Assembly: GCF_965363235.1 (NCBI RefSeq)
Contig: NC_134839.1
Coordinates: 79,819,410-79,883,409 of the forward strand
DNA length: 64,000 nucleotides
Source of the DNA: Mytilus galloprovincialis
Taxonomy: Eukaryota > Mollusca > Bivalvia > Mytilida > Mytilidae
Reading direction: 5' to 3'
Made by a program: the position numbers and the translations under genes
The notes under the pieces: model-generated
Told to the model about the DNA's origin: nothing
Database searches by the model: none
The model's input: the letters and a program-made list of their open reading frames with translations, nothing else
Shown: positions 30,961-42,903 of the stretch, one piece after another
Layout of the letters: the number at the start of each line of letters is the position of its first letter
Position numbering within the stretch: the stretch's first letter is position 1

Positions 30961-33349
30961 GTGGTTAGTTTTATGGTTATTGTTATAAAAATTTGTTTGT
31001 TTGTCCCTTTTGGACATTATTTGTCTCACTCGAGTTATTGATATTGTTTTCTCAGTCATTCCATTTCAACCGTTATTAATTGCGAGAATATCCTTTAGTG
31101 ATGGCTCTCCATCTGGTTCGCATCATCGACAGTGCTTTTGTTGTTTTCGAATTGCAACCTTATATTGAATTATATATTTACTTTTTATCTCAATATAGAG
31201 GTATTTCATACAATCTGATAATTTAATTAAATACTCGTCGGCAAATACACAAGTTAATGCATGCTGTTATGAATATTAAAGGCGAGTCTCCTGTGTGCAT
31301 TATCTTGATACTTTAAAAATAGCAACACAAACACAAACGTTAAGGTAAAAGTAGTTGAAGTATTATCTAAATGTCCATAATGTGATTTGGATGTGTTTCA
31401 AATCAATTTTAATAAATTAATTTGGGTAAAAGGAATCCGTTTATTTCCGTGATATATCAATGGACTTTTATAAAATTGTATAATAATGCTGCACAAAACA
31501 AATTAATTTAAATCTATGTCATATTATAAAAGGATAACAAAAATAGTGAGGATAAAGACCTTTGGAAAAAAGTAATTCTCGTGTACAATATAAATAAAGC
31601 CAACAGTCATTGTAGAAATTTAATTCAATAGCTAGGTTTCGTTTGTAATCGGCCAGAATTTTACCCTGAACACCTTGATACGTACTTGGTAGTGTTGCGC
31701 GCGCAGTAGTCGTTTGAGCAGTTGTGTTTTCTAATGACATGATCTTTCAGCTCAGGAGGCACCATTTTGTCTGAAACTTGACCCACTTATACCATTTTTA
31801 GGATATCTGTTAAAGAAGAAAGAGACATACATTAAAAAATATAGAGTCTTTCAAACGTTTTTTGTTTTGTTTAAAAATTACTAGACCTTCAAACACTGAA
31901 AAGCATGGTAAGCATATAATCGCATTACTTATTATTTTTCATTCAGATTAACAGTTATTAGTATATTAATGGGTTTTTTTGACATACAATTATACAAATA
32001 GACAATTTTCCACGCACTTATTTTTTAAAGCGTACATATAAAAGGGAAAAATACATAAAAAAAAAAAAAAAATTGGGAATAATTGTTTCAAAATTTGATT
32101 AAGAATATAATATTGAAACAATATACAAGCTCATATCACAATCACAGCTTTAATCATTAGTGTATCGACATAGAATAACGTAAATGGCAGTGATATCGAC
32201 ATATAAAGAGAATATGTAAACAAGAATTGGTTAAAGATAGGCAGTTTTTGATAACTTAGTATTTAGATATTCAGCTACAAATATACAAGACCATTTGATA
32301 TTGAAAAGACAAATAAATTAAGTATAAATTAATTGAGGTTTCAAAATCTTTGGTTGTACCAATTATTTCTCCAAACCGTTGTTTGGTAATTTGTATATGG
32401 TAACAATATACTGGAAATGGAAAAAGGTATTTAGTAACATTTGGGTCATGGAAGTTAGGTGTTGCAGGAGTGTTGTTAGACCTGTTTATGCGCATAAGAC
32501 AACTATTTCTTACGTATTATTCTATGTATAATGAAACAATTTCAAAAACTTTAACCACATGTTATTTATATAAAATTTGATCTCAACTCCAATTAAATCC
32601 AACCTCTTCAAACATTTAAATTTAATATTACATCGCATATTAGAAAAGCAACTTACCCGGAAGTTCAATAAACGAATGTATTTTTCCTCTTGCTGACGTA
32701 CGCTATTGATTCACTTCAAATATCATTAATTGTTATAAAACTATTAAACATGACACAGAATTACGTAATTTTATGAGTGAAATACAATAACTTTTTTACT
32801 CTTAACAATGTTTCGCTTTACTATAAGAAATTCTCTAATTTACCAAGCAATGTATATTTAGCAATTATTTGTTGAACTTAACACCGGAAATGACGTTTTG
32901 TTTCGATAATTTTCCACCTCGAATTGAAAAATTGTGTTTTATGGTATTCACAACTTCGCAATCAAGGAAAGTATCGTCTTTCTTAAATATGTAAAGTTAT
33001 ATTTTGATGAAAGTTTACAAGTATTTTGAATAAATACAAATAAATGGAGAACACAAATATCAGAGGAAACAGTATAAACTACCAATGGAGCAAGAATAGG
33101 TGCGAATGAAGACAGTAAGAGTCTCCTAGTATACATGCAATACTCGCAATGCAAAGTCAAAATATCAAAATCGTGAACAGAAACAATAAGCAAAATTAAA
33201 AAATAAGGCTACTAATCAGGTTTCTAAAGATCTAATGCCTCGAAAGCATCGAATGGATTTATGTATATCTTTATACGAGCTTTATTTACATGGTGATGTG
33301 TCTCCTGAGCAAAACAAAACAAACTGCAACAACAAAGTCTCCAGGACAC
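30961..33349. other. AT-rich interval without confident gene
   Basis: A minus-strand frame at 31519-31740 starts MSLENTTAQTTTARATLPST and a shorter one at 32271-32495 reads TPNFHDPNVTKYLFPF. Neither has clear splice signals or a recognisable domain, so they are left unannotated. Nothing else was seen. Confidence 0.5.
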
Positions 33350-34486
33350 TATGTGGGTCATTTTCAAAAAATGTCGAATTTTCAGTACACTCATGCTAAT
33401 TTTTTTTTATTTCTAATGGAAATTTCAGTTGTAATGGTTTAAATGAAAGCTTGTCGGATTTGTGATTCAGAACATTAATAATAAACACACCTTACATCTA
33501 TTTTGATAAGATTAAACTTCATTTAAGGCCGATTTTGGGGGTATTTGTGTGTGTACCGTGTCAGAAAAACCCATTTCAAATGATTTTTTTTCCGATTTTC
33601 TGATCGCCATGATATCTGAAATAGGGACTTTTTAAGAAAGTTAATTATTACTCTAACGAAAAATCGTAGCTTCTTTATCATTGTATGTAACATATTATCT
33701 ACAAACTAAATTCAATCAGCGTACGGGAGGTTCATGTCCATCCTGTTACCGCTACTTAAATCAGCCGTTAAATTATTATCCCTATGAATATTGAATCAGT
33801 CAGCGTTGATTTCAAAAGTGCAAAGTAAATTAAAATTTAAAAATCTTCCCAATTAAGCATTTGCAGGTGCAATACTGATATCGGTAACAGGATAGACAAA
33901 AAGGTAACAGGATAGACTTTTATATAGTGATATATCAGAAACGTACATTCCTGTTACCAATGAAATAAAGAGAAAAGTAAACTAACTTATGAGGGATTTA
34001 CTTGATGTTGGGTTTATTTAAAAGGGCGAAGAAAAAAAAATGCCAAACAATATAAATTGCTATCTTAGACTTGCATTACTGGTGGTAATCTTTACAACCT
34101 TTGAAACCAATTTTAAGAGGCATTTTTCAGTACAACCTGGAAAATTGGAAAACAATCTATTATTTTACAGAATGAATATATATAGAAGTTTATTTTTCTT
34201 GAAAACCATCTAATTGGCTACGTAAAACAAGCTTAAAATTTTATCTAAACCTTTTCTAAATAACCCAAAGTTTCTTTAGAAAATGGTAACAGGATACACA
34301 AAATATTGTACCACCGATCAAAAAATGTTTCAAGATTCTTGTATGACATCATTAAGATTGCATCTTTTAATATGTTGTTCTTAAAGTACCGTTTGTTTTG
34401 ATTTACCTATGTAGAGGGTTGTTTGAATAAGTAACTTGAAATATTTTTTTTTTCTATTTCAAAATTTTTTGAAAATGATCCATATC
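33350..34486 (+). mobile_element. TIR element with internal GGTAACAGGATA motifs
   Basis: The left end reads TATGTGGGTCATTTTCAAAA and the right end, in reverse, TATGGATCATTTTCAAAAAA, an imperfect inverted pair about 1.1 kb apart. The interior holds five copies of a GGTAACAGGAT motif in both orientations (33739-33750, 33883-33894, 33903-33914, 33946-33958 and 34284-34296). No transposase frame. The target duplication is not clear, so the exact ends are uncertain. Confidence 0.5.
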
Positions 34487-35139
34487 AATAGCACTACAAA
34501 TATTACCACCTCGGACGAATTGACCAATATTATCGGTCTGTATAAGAAAATTTTAATCATCCTTTTATAATAAACGTGGTTGTCAAATTGTGCTTGTTAT
34601 TAGGTGCTAATTACAGCACCAGCAAATAGAATATTTAAATCTAGTTTTCTAAATGTTTTGGATCAATATAAAACACATAATTAACAAAAAATACTTTTCT
34701 TTTCTATTCTTTTATTCAGAGATTTAATTGCAATCAATTTCTTGTAATCATTTGTACAAATTTTTAAAACTTGATTATTATAGGTCACGGGTGTCATTCG
34801 GTTTAACGAGAGAAATGATCGTGAAAGAATATCTAACGGCGGTCAAGTATTGAGAGACGATCGTGATAGCTCTGGTAACGGATCGTGAAAGACATTTAAT
34901 GTAAATTTTAGTTCAGAATCTTTGAAAAAATCGCCTAATTTTCAAAACGCGGAACAAATCCGAACAAAAAAAAATATGTCTGTCAAAATGGTTTAACTCC
35001 CTCAATAAAACTGTGAAATAAAATAAAGAAGATATGCAGTACTTAATGAAAAAACACAAAAGGAGCAATGCCTGTCTAAGAAATTAATTACAAATAACAC
35101 GCTTTTTATACCTATAATGGTCATGTTTCAGTTTATCAT

Positions 35140-35290
35140 GTAAACGCATAACAATACGCACATTAAAATTCAGTTCAAGAGAAGTCCGAGTCTGATGTCA
35201 GAAGATGTAACCAAAGAAAATAAACAAAATGACAATAATACATAAATAACATCAGACTACTATCAGTTAACTGACATGCCAGCTCCGGAC
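35140..35290 (+). repeat. R3 repeat, 3' part
   Basis: Matches the R3 tail: CGCATAACAATACGCACATT, AGTCCGAGTCTGATGTCAGA and CAGTTAACTGACATGCCAGC. Confidence 0.7.
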
Positions 35291-35799
35291 CTCAATTAAA
35301 CTGATTGAAAAATTATGTCTTCATCATATGAATATCAGGCACAATCCTCCCCGTGAGGGGTTTAGTATCATACCATCATAACATATATGAGAAGAACATA
35401 ACCCGTGTCATGCCAACAACTGGTTTATTAAGAATAAAATGTGTTTAGTTCCGATGCAAAGACCCTATAAGTGAATCAATATTAACGCCAAAATATGCAA
35501 TCTTTAATGATCTGACAACAGTATCGTAACTATATCCCTTCTTAATAAGTCTATTTAAAGGTTTTGTTAGTTTCTGAGGTGAATACTGACATTTTTGTGC
35601 TTTATAAAGAATATTTCCATAAAATATTGGATGTGAAATACCTGAACGTATAAGAAGTCTGCATGTTGAGCTATATTTACAAATGATGTCCTGATACCGA
35701 TGATAAAATTTAGTAAATGTTTTGACTAGTTTGTGATATCGAAAACCCTGGTGTAATAATTTTTCAGTAATACATAAATTTCTCTCGTTAATATTTATC

Positions 35800-35945
35800 A
35801 AAGGTTCCAGGATTATAATTTAGTACGCCAGACGCGCGTTTCGTCTACATAAGACTCATCAGTGACGCTCGTATCAAAATATTTATAAAGCCAAACAAGT
35901 ACAAAGTTGAAGAGCATTGGGAATCCCAATCTACAACATTGTTAC
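35800..35945 (-). mobile_element. Hammerhead-bearing short repeat (R7, retrozyme-like) inserted in the fossil
   Basis: About 145 bp separating two parts of the reverse-transcriptase fossil that are adjacent in the related fragment at 30.4 kb. It contains the hammerhead motif 35825-35868, a TTCCAGGATTATAATTTAG-like 3' side and a CAAACAAGTACAAAGTTGAA-like 5' side. A second copy of the family lies near 42880-42975 in opposite orientation. Edges are approximate. Confidence 0.6.
35825..35868 (-). ncRNA. Type I hammerhead ribozyme, intact core
   Basis: Reading the minus strand from 35868: stem I strand GCGUCA; core CUGAUGA; stem II GUCU, loop UAUGU, AGAC; core GAAA; short stem III CGCGCGU ending in the cleavage triplet GUC; stem I partner UGGCGU, six pairs including two wobbles. 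Every conserved core position of the family is present. Predicted cleavage follows the C at 35831. Such minimal stem-III hammerheads are known from metazoan retrozymes and Penelope-like elements, where they act as dimers. Activity is inferred. Confidence 0.82.
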
Positions 35946-38849
35946 ATACACGAGCGAATCGTACAAGTTGAGATATATAAACTCCGCAAGATGGTGACAA
36001 GGGAACGTCACCATCTAAAAATGGATAATTAACGATAGGAAATGAGAAATCATCTCTTTTATCATAAATTTTAGTATTAAGCTTTCCGTTTATGATATAT
36101 ATATATCAAGATCGAGGAAAGGGCAGTGGTCATTGTTAGTATTAGCTTTATTTAAAGTAAGTTCAACAGGATAAATTTCTTTAGTATACATACTGAAGTC
36201 GTCATTATTGAGAGCTAAAATATCATCCAAATATCTAAAAGTATTATTAAATTTGTGTATCAGATGTTGTTTCGATGGGTCTTTGCTGATTTTTGTCATA
36301 AATTGTAACTCATAGCAATACAAAAACAGGTCCGCAATAAGTGGTGCACAGTTAGTCCCCATTGGAATTCCGATAACCTGACGATATACGGAATCTCCAA
36401 AGCGAACAAAAATGTTATCTTGTAAAAATTCAAGAGCAGATATAGTATCAAAGCATGTCCAATTGACATAGTTTTTTTTTGATTATTGCTACTAAAAAAT
36501 GACCTAAAAGAGTTTGAACATATATATTCACATTCTGACTTTTTAAATGCACATTTAATTAGGTGTGTGAATTTTTTCTTAATGAGAATGTCAGGCAATG
36601 TGGTATATAGGGTAGAAAAATCAAAACTTTGAACAGATTCAAAATCACCAATATAAGCATGCAATTTATCAAGTACTTCCAACGAGTTTTTGACACTCCA
36701 AAAGTAATTAATTCCACTATTTTCGAAGGTTTTATTTGAACAATTTATTATCAGGTTTTTGATTGTACCAAGTGTACTAGTAAGAAGAATAGATAATTTA
36801 GTAGTGGAACAATGGCTTGAAGACGAAATAAATCTATATTTGTAAGGTGTTTTGTGTAGTTTCGGAAGCCAATACATAGTTGGGACTTTCATTGTTTTTG
36901 GTTCTGCTTGCAAAGCGGTAGCTAAAAGTTTATGTTTGTTACAGATGTCGTTTTCTGAAAATGGAGTCAGTTGGAATGTTGGTTAATTGGTGATTTCTTT
37001 TTGTAGAACCTCAATGTAAAAGTTACGTCAAACAATAATAATAGTATTAGCAGCTTTGTCGGCCGGGACAAAAACAAATTCCTTGGCTAGTTCTTTTAGT
37101 TTATGTTTGATACGAGTAATAGGTTTATTGTGGTTATTTTTAAGAGTAAAATGTTCTTTAAAATGTTGAATACGTATATCAACAATGTTTATTACTGAAT
37201 TTAAAAGTCCAAAGATTTTTTGTCAGCTTTTTCCCGTTTTATCCATTTCAAACAGTAAGTACGGAGTGAGTCGTGGATGATATCACGACACTCATTCCAA
37301 TTAATAGTTGAAGGGGGACGATATTTAGGTCCTTTACTGAGGAATGATTTCAACTCTCGGTCTTGAACGAGAATATAGAATACCAGATCGCAAATGCTGT
37401 AATGTCTCGTCTTCTTTACATATGATAGTATATTTGTTGAACTTCTATAATATCAAGGGGTTTCCTAGAAGTGTCAAATGCGCTTAAGATTGTCAATGTT
37501 TCATAAAAAGAGTTCAGGATTAGATGAACCATGCCATACAGATCTCTACAAATATCCCGTACACCAAATAAATGTGTTCCGATCCTTACAGTGCCTTAGA
37601 AACTAACAAATTAAAAGTTATGCTTGGCCAATTAATTCGGAACATAAGGTCAAAAGTATATGAACCCTGACCGACAGTCAGACATAGACATCTTACTATC
37701 ATTCAATATATCAAATACAATTGACGTCATCATGGTCATATATGAAACATGCAGACAGACATGTACATCATACACGCATTACCTTGGTGCTATAGCATAC
37801 AGGTATATATCCAAAAGGCTAAACAAAATAAAACAAACATTGCCGAATGATGCATGATAATGAGTTCGATGTTATTTAAAACCTTGTAGAAGTAAAAAAA
37901 ATCTACACCTTACAATCATAACAACAGATAGTTATCCTTTTTTAATTTTCCTTGGAGTTCAGTATTTTTGTAATTTTACTTATCCTAAAGCTTAATGAAT
38001 CCGCGATACGGACCTGACACCACAACAATGAATCTTCATCCATAAAATCAGGTAAATTCGGGGTCAGGTGAATCCTGTCTGACAGACATGTAGTTTATAA
38101 AATGTGGGTATCCTATAACTCGTGATAGGTAAGTACTTCACATGACAATAAAAAGCTTCATTCTACAATCATCCAACTATTTTACATTTCATTTCTGAAA
38201 ATATTAATACTTTGAAATGCTTAAACCTATTGAGGATGTTGTCCTATCTAGCTTTTCTCAATACCAATAACAAATATTAATTATCATTTAATTGAAGAAT
38301 AATTTGAACGTTTTCGCAGCATCGGATCTTTTACGATACTTTTCACGATCTTCAAAAATGCGGTACGTTATCTTTCACGATCCGAAAAATCAATTTTTGT
38401 GTAAATAGTTCTTAATTTGCCAAGTTTCAGATTATGTTGATACAAAATAACTATGAGAACTATTTGAGTAATTCAAATAGAATGTCCTTATTCGGATAAA
38501 AGTAGTTTTTCTAGTCGAATTTGTGAAAAAATCATGTTTGTTCACATTTTTTATGTCATTGAAATGTCGAGAAGCAATCTGCCTTTTGTTGTTTTGTAAT
38601 AACTATGTACTTTTAAAACTGGATATTCTCACATACTGATCATAATGTTGAACCATTTTGATAGACAGTTTTATTTTGTCATTAATTTGTCTGTGTAATT
38701 AATTAAATTATAATATTTATTGACCTTTCATATGTCTTCTCGATTAAATGTCTTTCACGATCCGTTACCAGAACTTTCACGACTTGACCGCCGTTAGATA
38801 TTCCTTCACGATCGTTTCTCTCGTTAAACCGAATGACACCCATGTAGGT

Positions 38850-39890
38850 GTACCGGGCGTCTGTGATTGACAATAGCATTTGTGAACTTGAACTTGTATA
38901 ATATGTGGAAATATGGACAATAGAGTAATAATTTTCAAAGTGATCCCATAATTAGAGGAAATAACAAGGTTATTAAAAAGTAATACATCAAAGTTTTCAA
39001 TAACTTTTAAACTCTTTCGTAATAAAAGTTTTATGAATGAAAGAAATTTGATGCTACTTGTACATGTAATGACGTTGAGGCTAAATAAATACGAATTTAG
39101 AAAAACAATCAAATTGGCAAACGGGGGTAGAACGAACTATAAAGGAAGATAAAAAATCATATTGGAAGCCGAACTTTAGTCTGATGCTTTCCTGTACTGC
39201 ATTTAGACTATATCTACATTTACACCATATCTCCATTGTGTCATCATTTGTTTACATGTTTACCTGAACATGACAAACAAATAAAAAACCGAGATGTGTA
39301 TAACAGTACACATTGTAATGTGCATACATCATACTGTAATAATAACACAAATAAACATATATGTGTTTTAAGAACATATTAATCAATGTAAAGCTAGTAA
39401 CAGCGACGACAACTAATATGAACTTCCAGTACACACTCCTATAAATACATAAAGTAAAATATATATAAATAGGTCACTACATTATTTAATCAACAAAACA
39501 GAAATTTACCTTGATTGAAAGTTAGTTCGGTCAATACATAGTTTGTAGCGCTATTAGCTATCCATCCACCTTATCGGTTACTTAAAGGGTGGACACAAAT
39601 GAATGACCAATACAAAACTAATGACGCACACTTAATAGTTCAAAATAAAAAGGGTGACGTACCCTTTGTATCCGTGTCAGATTATGTATGTTCGACGTTC
39701 TAATTCCTATCATTTGCCTCTTCAGGTAAACTGTATGTTTTAGGCCTTTATAATAAAGGTATACAATATTTTGTTTACGAATATATTGCTTACTATGTCA
39801 ACACTACTAATTACACACAGAATGTATTATGAAGAAATTAAGTTAACAGATATTTTTAATTTACATTAGTACAGTATTTGGCATATAAAT
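38850..39890. other. AT-rich interval without recognisable gene
   Basis: The minus-strand open frame at 38777-39112 runs into the TIR of the neighbouring element and is a shadow. A hydrophobic minus-strand frame at 39252-39434 has no ATG at its start and no clear splice context. Nothing else stands out. Confidence 0.45.
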
Positions 39891-39987
39891 ATGAAGAAAA
39901 TGTGGCTGTTCTTTTTTTCTATCTTGTTCTTATTTATATGTACCTTATTTCCGTTTTTGCTAGCCTATTTCTTTCTTAAATGGGATG
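39891..39987 (+). CDS. Possible first coding exon with signal peptide or anchor
   Basis: ATG followed by 32 codons: MKKMWLFFFSILF, then a long hydrophobic run ending LAYFFLKWD, then a donor GATG|GTGAGA in phase 1. This is what a signal-peptide exon looks like, but AT-rich DNA gives such frames by chance. No downstream exon was found: the best-placed acceptor (41651) leads into an open frame that resembles decayed R8 repeat. Confidence 0.22.
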
Positions 39988-40329
39988 GTGAGAGGTACAT
40001 AATTATATTGCATTAAGTTTTCAAACTATGACAAACTACTGGATCGCCTATACAACATACAACATGTACAACGGAATGATACTTTTTGGACAGATGAGGA
40101 CATGGTAAGAAACATTGTCACTTATGTGCAATGTAATGAAACATTTTTTATTTTATTTTTATTTGTCATAATGAAGCTATATTAGAGTCATGAATTGGCA
40201 TTTCAGATGCAAACTTTACAGTGAATGAAATACTTTTTCTCATATATAAAGTATAATTACACTTAGTAGGATTGTCTATAAGAAGATATTTTGTTGTTCT
40301 AAATTCAAGCCTGATAAAAAAAAACTCAC

Positions 40330-40575
40330 ACATAAAGGAGCGAAAGATACCAGAGGGACATTCGAACTCATGGCTAAAAAAGAAAACAGACCAACAGACA
40401 AACCCTGAAACACAAAATAGAAAAACAAAGATAAAGCAACACGAACCCCAATCAAACACTGGGCGTGATCTCATGTGCTCCAGAAGGGTAAGCAGATCCT
40501 GCTCAATATGTGGCATCCCTCGTGTTGCTTATGATAGTACATACCCGGTTACAAGTCTCATTCGGTAGGTTGCAT
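40330..40575 (+). repeat. R8 dispersed repeat
   Basis: GCGAAAGATACCAGAGGGAC, then GACCAACAGACAAACCCTGA, CACGAACCCCAATCAAACAC, GTGATCTCATGTGCTCCAGA, GGTAAGCAGATCCTGCTC and CTCATTCGGTAGGT. The overlapping 98- and 116-codon open frames are repeat shadows. Confidence 0.75.
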
Positions 40576-42164
40576 TCCATATAGCAGTACAAAAGAACTA
40601 AAATATGCATAAGTTTTCTTATCAAATACTGACATGGATTTACAAGTTTATTTTCAAACATATGTTGTAGATGTTTTTTTCATTTGAAAACATTTGAGGC
40701 TAAAGTTCAAGTCACAACCGGTGTAATTTTGCTGTAGGTTGAATTATTTTTAGAATTCAGTAATGACAAGATAAAGCCCCGGGGGCCCAAACAGCATCAC
40801 TTTTGAATGTGAATCACATTTTATGAACTGCGTGTTAACGGAATAAGATGTTTAAAAATCACTTGAGGTTTCAAAATATACCAACATTTCACTTACTAAA
40901 GAGGAAATTCTGAATACATGTAGGTTTGTTCTGTCTTTCTTTGGGAATTCGGCTTTCTTAACTTTATTGTATATCTAGTAACATAAGCCCCTTTTAACAA
41001 AAGTTATATCACTCGGTCTTCCAAATGATTCCTTATAATTATCGGCAATCAAAAACGTGATTCGCGGTTATTGTGAAACTATCCGTTAGCGCACACAACA
41101 TCGGGGTATCTTTCCACTGACAAAAGTAATTGACACATTTTCTACCTGCTGACCTCTTCTTATTTTCAGATTAAACAGAGTTCCTTAAGACACTTGTCAA
41201 AATACAAGAAGATTAAAGAAGCCAGATGAATTATTTTCACATTAAAAAAAAACGTTCATATCTATGAAGCAACAGTCCAACAGCGAAACATGAATGAATT
41301 ATATGTAACTGTATAATTTTAATGAATAACTTCATCTGTCGCAAACTGGTTCACATAGCTTATTATTGATTAATGAAATTGAATTAATTCTTAGTTTTCA
41401 AAAAGTGTGAGAACATAACTTGACAGACAGGAGGTTCTTCGACTGAAAATAGATGAATTCTATCAACTAAAAAAGTATAACGAAATATTCAACTTTTAGG
41501 TTAAAGCTATCCAAGCGGTTTAGCTTTCATTTAAAACTATGTTTCATAGAATATTCTCTCGTCATTATTGACTTTGCGCTTGTTTTTTTCTCTTTGATCG
41601 GTCGTTATCTCCTCGACATAGTCCATTCTAAATAGTAGTTATATTTTCAGATATGTTCTTTAACCCTGACCAAGTGCATGGTTTTACTTTAAATACATTT
41701 GGTGTGGAAAGAAGAGATGTTGAGTTTACCTCCCTTTGTACGTTCAACTTTTTAATGACAAAAGAAATGATTTGTACAACTTTACATATCTATGCAGCAA
41801 CTTTCAAGCAGCTCCTGCACATTGAGTATACATCTCCTGAGTACCCGAGATCATCACTAGTTTTGTTTGAAAGGCGTTTTGTTATTCCTGCGGATCCTAT
41901 GTTAGTTTTAAGTGTTGTTCGTTGTGCTTTTGTGATGTTACAATATGTATGTGACACCGCTACCAGTATTGTCCATTCTTTATCATGAAAAATGTTTTTC
42001 ATTTAAACAAAACTTTGGTCGGTCAAGTTTAAAGGGTTATGAACGTTGGCGGTCTACGGTTGTATCTAGGGTAAGATAAGATTGAAGTACTAATTAAAAC
42101 TTAATCTATTGATATACTAGTAACTCATCACCATGTTTTATTAGAATAGCAATACGGATCTACT
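40576..42164. other. Interval with one unexplained open frame
   Basis: A 111-codon plus-strand frame (41653-41988) follows a good acceptor-like tract ending TTTTCAG. The stretch around 41830-41870 resembles reversed R8 (GAGTACCCGAGATCATCACT against GAGCACCTGAGATCACCCCT), so the frame is probably repeat-derived. No other gene signal was seen. Confidence 0.45.
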
Positions 42165-42350
42165 TACCCTTTCGGAGGTTCATAAATCACTCCAAGTTTT
42201 TATTGGGTTTGTGCTAATTAGTATATAGTTTTCTATGTTGTAATCTGTAGACTGCTGTTTGTTTGTTGTTGCTTTTTTGTTTTTGACACGGCATTGTTAC
42301 TATATTTATCGACTTATTGGGATTGAATTTCCCTCTTGGTATTTTCAGTC
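42165..42350 (-). repeat. R8 dispersed repeat
   Basis: Reverse R8: AAATCACTCCAAGTTTTTAT, GTTTTCTATGTTGTAATCTG, GACACGGCATTGTTACTATA and CCCTCTTGGTATTTTCAG blocks. Confidence 0.6.
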
Positions 42351-42764
42351 TTGTATTTCTATTCTCCTTTAGATATAATATAATTATTGCTAGATCAAAC
42401 CGTTAACTTATACCTCAATATCATCTAGTTGCTCTAGCTTCAATAATCATGTACGAGTGCCACAACGTATCATCACGTTTGCGGGAAACATTGATAAATT
42501 ATATTTGCCATTATCTCTAACGAATGACTGCGGCAAAATGGTTCACATATAACTTACATGCATATAATTTCATACAAGTAATTTTATTTAATTTGTTTTA
42601 TGAGCATCTTCGACTAAAAATATGTGACTTCTATCAAATTCATACATATTAACGAAATATTCAAAATGTAGGTTTAAACTATGCATGGATGTTCGTTTTC
42701 AATTATGATTATATTTAGGTATGTTGACAAGCTGTTATCTTTCATTTTTATTTATGTGTCTTGT

Positions 42765-42875
42765 ATATATGCCTTTTTTCTTTTTCTTAAGATTATAACA
42801 TAATGTTGACTACTGAACCCTTATTTTGCCATTTTTACCTTTTATGTCTGTTCGTTTTGTTCACACATTGTATTT
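42765..42875 (+). repeat. R1 repeat, 5' part
   Basis: Has ATAACATAATGTTGACTACT and TTATGTCTGTTCGTTTTGTT, then switches directly into the hammerhead-bearing repeat. Confidence 0.55.
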
Positions 42876-42903
42876 GTTTGGCTTTATAGCTATTTTGATC
42901 TGA

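Larger units (their letters stand above)
35330..37480 (-). mobile_element. Retroelement reverse-transcriptase fossil, larger fragment
   Basis: Minus-strand pieces read, in order, LPKLHKTPYKYRFIS, FDFSTLYTTLP, MGTNCAPLIADLFLYCYE, FRYLDDILALNNDDF, CPFLDLDI and ERNLCITEKLLHQGFRYHKL. These are the fingers-palm order of a reverse transcriptase, with DD at the palm. It is broken in several places and interrupted near 35.80-35.94 kb by a short ribozyme-bearing repeat. No endonuclease part was recognised. It is probably Penelope-clade or a related lineage; the family is not settled. It lies within the TIR element 34786-38844. Confidence 0.7.
34786..38844 (+). mobile_element. 4.06-kb TIR element with GATCGTGAAAG subterminal repeats
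   Basis: Ends are inverted repeats of about 110 bp: CACGGGTGTCATTCGGTTTA at 34786 and, in reverse from 38844, CATGGGTGTCATTCGGTTTA. Both continue through AACGAGAGAAA, GATCGTGAA and TATCTAACGGCGGTCAAG. TAGGT flanks both sides (34781-34785 and 38845-38849), a likely 5-bp target duplication. GATCGTGAAAG variants recur at both ends, at least three at the left and at least five at the right, out to about 38335. No transposase is recognised. The interior holds an R3 piece and a reverse-transcriptase fossil that itself carries a ribozyme-bearing insertion, so the element was enlarged by nested insertions. Superfamily unknown. Confidence 0.72.

Noticed and set aside
31519-31740. Minus frame starting MSLENTTAQTTT with an LPSTYQ motif
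   Set aside because: A weak resemblance to the PPxY tails only; no transmembrane exon, phase or splice support.
38777-39112. 111-codon minus frame
   Set aside because: Its end lies inside the inverted repeat of the 4-kb TIR element; a chance frame.
39252-39434. Hydrophobic minus frame resembling a signal peptide
   Set aside because: It has no ATG at its beginning and no donor in context.
40166-40568. Overlapping frames of 116 and 98 codons
   Set aside because: They coincide with an R8 repeat copy, on both strands.
41653-41988. 111-codon plus frame after an acceptor-like tract
   Set aside because: Part of it resembles reversed R8, there is no recognisable domain, and no donor or partner exon of matching context beyond the weak exon at 39891-39987.
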